From assembly GCA_964608925.1 (NCBI GenBank), contig CAZSQD010000116.1:1-7837 (forward strand): DNA of 7,837 nt. The letters run 5' to 3'. A program made the position numbers and the translations under genes. This DNA is from GCA-2733415 sp964608925. Lineage in GTDB: Bacteria; Bacteroidota; Bacteroidia; Flavobacteriales; Flavobacteriaceae. Shown here piece by piece: positions 6,043 to 7,837 of this stretch. How positions within the stretch are numbered: the stretch's first letter is position 1; each line of letters starts with the position of its first letter. Under the pieces are notes generated by a model. It was not told the DNA's origin. It worked only from the letters and a program-made list of their open reading frames with translations, and searched no databases.

Positions 6043-6798
6043 TTGAAAACCTTTTACCTCACCCTCACCCTACTTTTATTTTCAGTATTTTCAGTAGCAC
6101 AAGACGTGCATACTGTAAAAGGCAACGTCATTGACCTAAGAGGCAAACCCTTAGAAAATGTTCATGTAATCAATCTAAACCGTGTAATTGGTGGTATTAC
6201 CAATGCAAAAGGTGAATTTAAAATTAAAGCAGTAGCTAATGACACCTTACATTTTTCTATATTAGGTTTTAAATCTATCAAAATAAAAGTAACTCATGAT
6301 TGGATTAAGTTTGGCGGTAATACTGTTGAATTAACCGAGAGTGCTTACGCTTTGGAAGAAGTACTCATTTACCCACACAAGCTAACTGGTTTTTTAGAAA
6401 TTGACACCAAATATATTCCTACAAATGATGCAAAACGCTATAGCATTTCTAGTTTATCAAAAGGATATGAATCTGGTAAAAAAGGACCGAGTGGCATTAA
6501 CAAAGTATTAGGTGCTATCTTTAACCCTGCCGATTTATTATACAAAACCTTTAGTAAAAAAGGCAAGCAAATGCGTAAATTACGCCAAATGAAAAAGGAT
6601 GACAACATCCGTAAAATACTTTCACAAAAGTTTGATAGAGAGCTATTGTGTTCTTTCCTTAAAATTGCCCCAGAAGAACTAGAAGATGTTTTAGGGCAAT
6701 GCAACTACTCTGAGCAGTTTATTAAAACCGCAAATGATTTGCAAATATTAGATGCCATAAGTGGTTGTTATGAAGAATATAAAGTATTAAAAAGATAA
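6043..6798 (+). CDS. Secreted protein with CarboxypepD_reg-like domain, TTG start
   Basis: A 251-residue exported protein. Residues 1-20 form a signal peptide ending FSVAQ, with cleavage expected before or just after Q20. Residues 22-110 are a CarboxypepD_reg-like beta-sandwich: VKGNVIDLRGKPLENVHV, then GGITNAKGEFKI, then LHFSILGFKS, the pattern seen at the N terminus of many Bacteroidota outer-membrane proteins. The rest (about 111-251) is Lys-rich and partly helical (KGKQMRKLRQMKKDDNIRKI at 173-192) and matches nothing I can name. There is no TonB-dependent receptor barrel: the chain ends at 251. The TTG at 6043 is chosen because the signal peptide begins immediately after it and an in-frame stop lies at 6028-6030 with no ATG between. 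A promoter was not found in the 34 bp after the terminator. The true role is unknown; periplasmic or envelope-associated location is likely. Confidence 0.85.
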   Translation: MKTFYLTLTLLLFSVFSVAQDVHTVKGNVIDLRGKPLENVHVINLNRVIGGITNAKGEFKIKAVANDTLHFSILGFKSIKIKVTHDWIKFGGNTVELTESAYALEEVLIYPHKLTGFLEIDTKYIPTNDAKRYSISSLSKGYESGKKGPSGINKVLGAIFNPADLLYKTFSKKGKQMRKLRQMKKDDNIRKILSQKFDRELLCSFLKIAPEELEDVLGQCNYSEQFIKTANDLQILDAISGCYEEYKVLKR

Positions 6799-6814
6799 CT
6801 TTTCCTTTTTTTTT
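6790..6814 (+). terminator. Possible weak terminator at the end of the secreted-protein gene
   Basis: AAAAG (6790-6794) can pair with CTTTT (6799-6803) around a 4-nt loop that contains the stop codon, followed by CC and nine T. The stem is short and nearly all A-T, so it would be weak; the T run is the main support. Confidence 0.3.
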
Positions 6815-6829
6815 AGTTCTCTATAAAAA

Positions 6830-7324
6830 AGATAGTACCAATTGACATATAAATCTTAAATGTAGCCATTATTGTTCTGGCCTTCTTCAACCTATCAGGT
6901 GGTTAACTGTTAAATTTAACTACTATAACTTCTGCTGACTGCTTAATCCTACCTACTCGCAACTATCTCCAACGCACAAGCTGGCTTATTCACTAAAATA
7001 GTCCACTGGAGTATTTCTTTACGTTTTGCTCTCTCAAAAAAGCAGATACCCTTTGGTTTTAATAGCTGCTGAATCTACTATCTCAATACAACTCATACTG
7101 AGATTGGACACCACAATGATGTGTATACTCATCCAACCTTATTACCTCATATCCTTTCTGTTCATCAGAACCAACCGCAGTTTCACTTACTTCAATACTA
7201 ACCTCACGGCTAGCAACCTTTCAGCTTACCTTGCTCCCAGGCGCTACCCTCTTCATATTAGAGCTTTCACCTTTTAGGATGTCCTTTCTTTTAAAAAAAG
7301 AATTACATTTACCATTCAAAGCAC
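6830..7324 (-). mobile_element. Group II intron remnant, 5' part only (domains I-III), no reverse transcriptase
   Basis: This stretch has no believable protein but, read on the minus strand, has the look of the 5' region of an ORF-bearing bacterial group II intron. Visible elements: GCTAGCC and GGTTAGT (7213-7207 and 7202-7196) form a hairpin capped by the GNRA loop GTGA; GGTTGGA (7138-7132) pairs with TCCAATC (7108-7102) around an EBS1-like loop; the later stretch AGTCAGCAGAAGTTATAGTA (6940-6921) resembles the segment usually found shortly before an intron reverse-transcriptase ORF. The proposed first base is 7324, where GTGCT approximates the GUGYG start. The lower end is approximate. No reverse-transcriptase ORF and no domain V-like hairpin is present, so it should be splicing-dead. 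Family recognition rests on recalled similarity, not on an alignment. Confidence 0.68.
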
Positions 7325-7515
7325 ATACAACGTGTAAAAACAATAAGAGTTTTAGTTTTTAACTCGAAGTTAAGTGAATTTTACAAAGCTCAAAAAAAAT
7401 ACAATTTTGTATTAATATCGAAAAATTAAAAATTTTGCTACTTACAAAATTTCAAATTATTTCTTATCTTTATCACGTGTAAATATATACGTAACGTTAC
7501 CAAACATAAGAATAA
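7325..7515 (+). other. AT-rich upstream region of the lipoprotein gene, with several dyads
   Basis: Non-coding. It holds TTAACT/AGTTAA around CGA (7359-7373), ATACAA/TTGTAT around TT (7399-7412), CACGTG (7474-7479) and the perfect 10-bp palindrome GTAACGTTAC (7491-7500). A -7-like TATCTTTA (7465-7472) differs from TAnnTTTG in the last base and lacks a TTG at the right distance, so the promoter is uncertain. Confidence 0.35.
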
Positions 7516-7837
7516 ATGAAAAAAAACATCATTATATCAATAATTGGAACTTTGTTAATAAGCGCCTCTTGTTACAATGATACACTTAATGATACACCTT
7601 CAGAACCTAAATTATTATTTAAATCTGGATTTGAAAGTGGTGTTTATATTGATAATACAGCTTATGTAAATAATGACGATTATAGATACATAAAGGGTAC
7701 TGACAATGAAACTGGTTTTAACTGGCCAATTGATATTCTTGGAGCAAGTGAAAGTGCATTACATTACATAGATGACGAAAATCACCAAGCCGTTTATAGT
7801 GAAATTCAAAATATTATTGGACATAATGGAAATTTAA
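7516..7837 (+). CDS. Putative secreted lipoprotein, 3' end beyond the window
   Basis: The frame opens at ATG 7516 after the A-rich stretch AAGAATAA and stays open for 107 codons to the right edge, so the gene is partial only because of the window. The N terminus MKKNIIISIIGTLLISASC is a lipoprotein signal peptide with the modified cysteine expected at C19. Serine at -3 is less usual than Leu/Val/Ile but tolerated in this phylum. The mature part starts with an acidic, Asn/Thr-rich linker (20-30), then LLFKSGFESGVYID (33-46) and several aromatic residues. The opening FKSGFE is reminiscent of the first strand of jelly-roll polysaccharide lyases and lectin-like proteins, but too little is present to assign a family. 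It should be anchored in the envelope, possibly at the cell surface. Confidence 0.8.
   Translation, partial: MKKNIIISIIGTLLISASCYNDTLNDTPSEPKLLFKSGFESGVYIDNTAYVNNDDYRYIKGTDNETGFNWPIDILGASESALHYIDDENHQAVYSEIQNIIGHNGNL

Noticed and set aside
6438..6704. 88-codon minus-strand reading frame
   Set aside because: Antisense to the C-terminal half of the secreted protein; nothing supports expression.
6947..6960. CCTACCTACT resembling the reverse complement of the TAGGTAG array
   Set aside because: Only about nine bases match, inside the intron remnant; this length is expected by chance and does not indicate a dispersed copy of the array.
7026..7277. 83-codon plus-strand reading frame
   Set aside because: It lies antisense to the proposed group II intron RNA, has no recognisable domain, and its residues follow the stem-loop composition of that RNA.
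6799..7324. RNase P RNA, tmRNA or other housekeeping RNA on either strand
   Set aside because: I looked for the conserved sequence blocks of these RNAs and saw none; the features fit a group II intron 5' region better.
1..7837. CRISPR array, tRNA, rRNA, IS element or prophage signs
   Set aside because: No spaced direct repeats, cloverleaf, rRNA sequence, transposase or phage gene could be seen.

Overview
The window is AT-rich chromosomal DNA from a member of the Bacteroidota, most likely a flavobacterium. Four things point there: two clean matches to the Bacteroidota promoter pattern (TTG / TAnnTTTG), A-rich start regions without clear Shine-Dalgarno sequences, a LytS/LytTR-type two-component pair, and a secreted CarboxypepD_reg-like protein. 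No species can be named from the sequence alone.

Layout from left to right. The left edge is a pure 7-bp tandem array (TAGGTAG, about ten copies). A plus-strand two-gene operon follows: a polytopic LytS-like histidine kinase (259-1629) overlapping its LytTR response regulator (1626-2360). Next is rdgB (2423-3007), the house-cleaning nucleotide pyrophosphatase. Convergent to it, on the minus strand, is a small cassette of a four-helix membrane protein (3707-3243) and an XRE-type repressor-like regulator (3241-3029), one base apart. The spacer 3708-3937 carries two back-to-back promoters. The minus-strand promoter overlaps a dyad and its repeats, which look like an autoregulatory operator. The plus-strand promoter starts a roughly 100-nt leader that can fold into two stems plus a possible pseudoknot ahead of a DEAD-box RNA helicase (3938-5959). 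That helicase has a DbpA-like RNA-binding domain and a long Gly/Arg/Asp/Ser tail, and ends at a strong UUCG-capped terminator.

Downstream is a secreted protein with a CarboxypepD_reg-like domain and a TTG start (6043-6798). About 500 bp without a believable protein follow (about 6830-7324). Read on the minus strand they resemble the 5' half (domains I to III) of a group II intron whose reverse transcriptase and domains V/VI are missing. The window closes with the start of a lipoprotein gene (7516 to the edge).

The genes do not form one pathway. They are a signalling operon, a nucleotide-pool sanitising enzyme, an autoregulated membrane cassette, an RNA-remodelling enzyme and two envelope proteins. 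The points most worth a second look are the helicase leader, the operator/promoter overlap of the XRE cassette and the 3'-truncated group II intron remnant.
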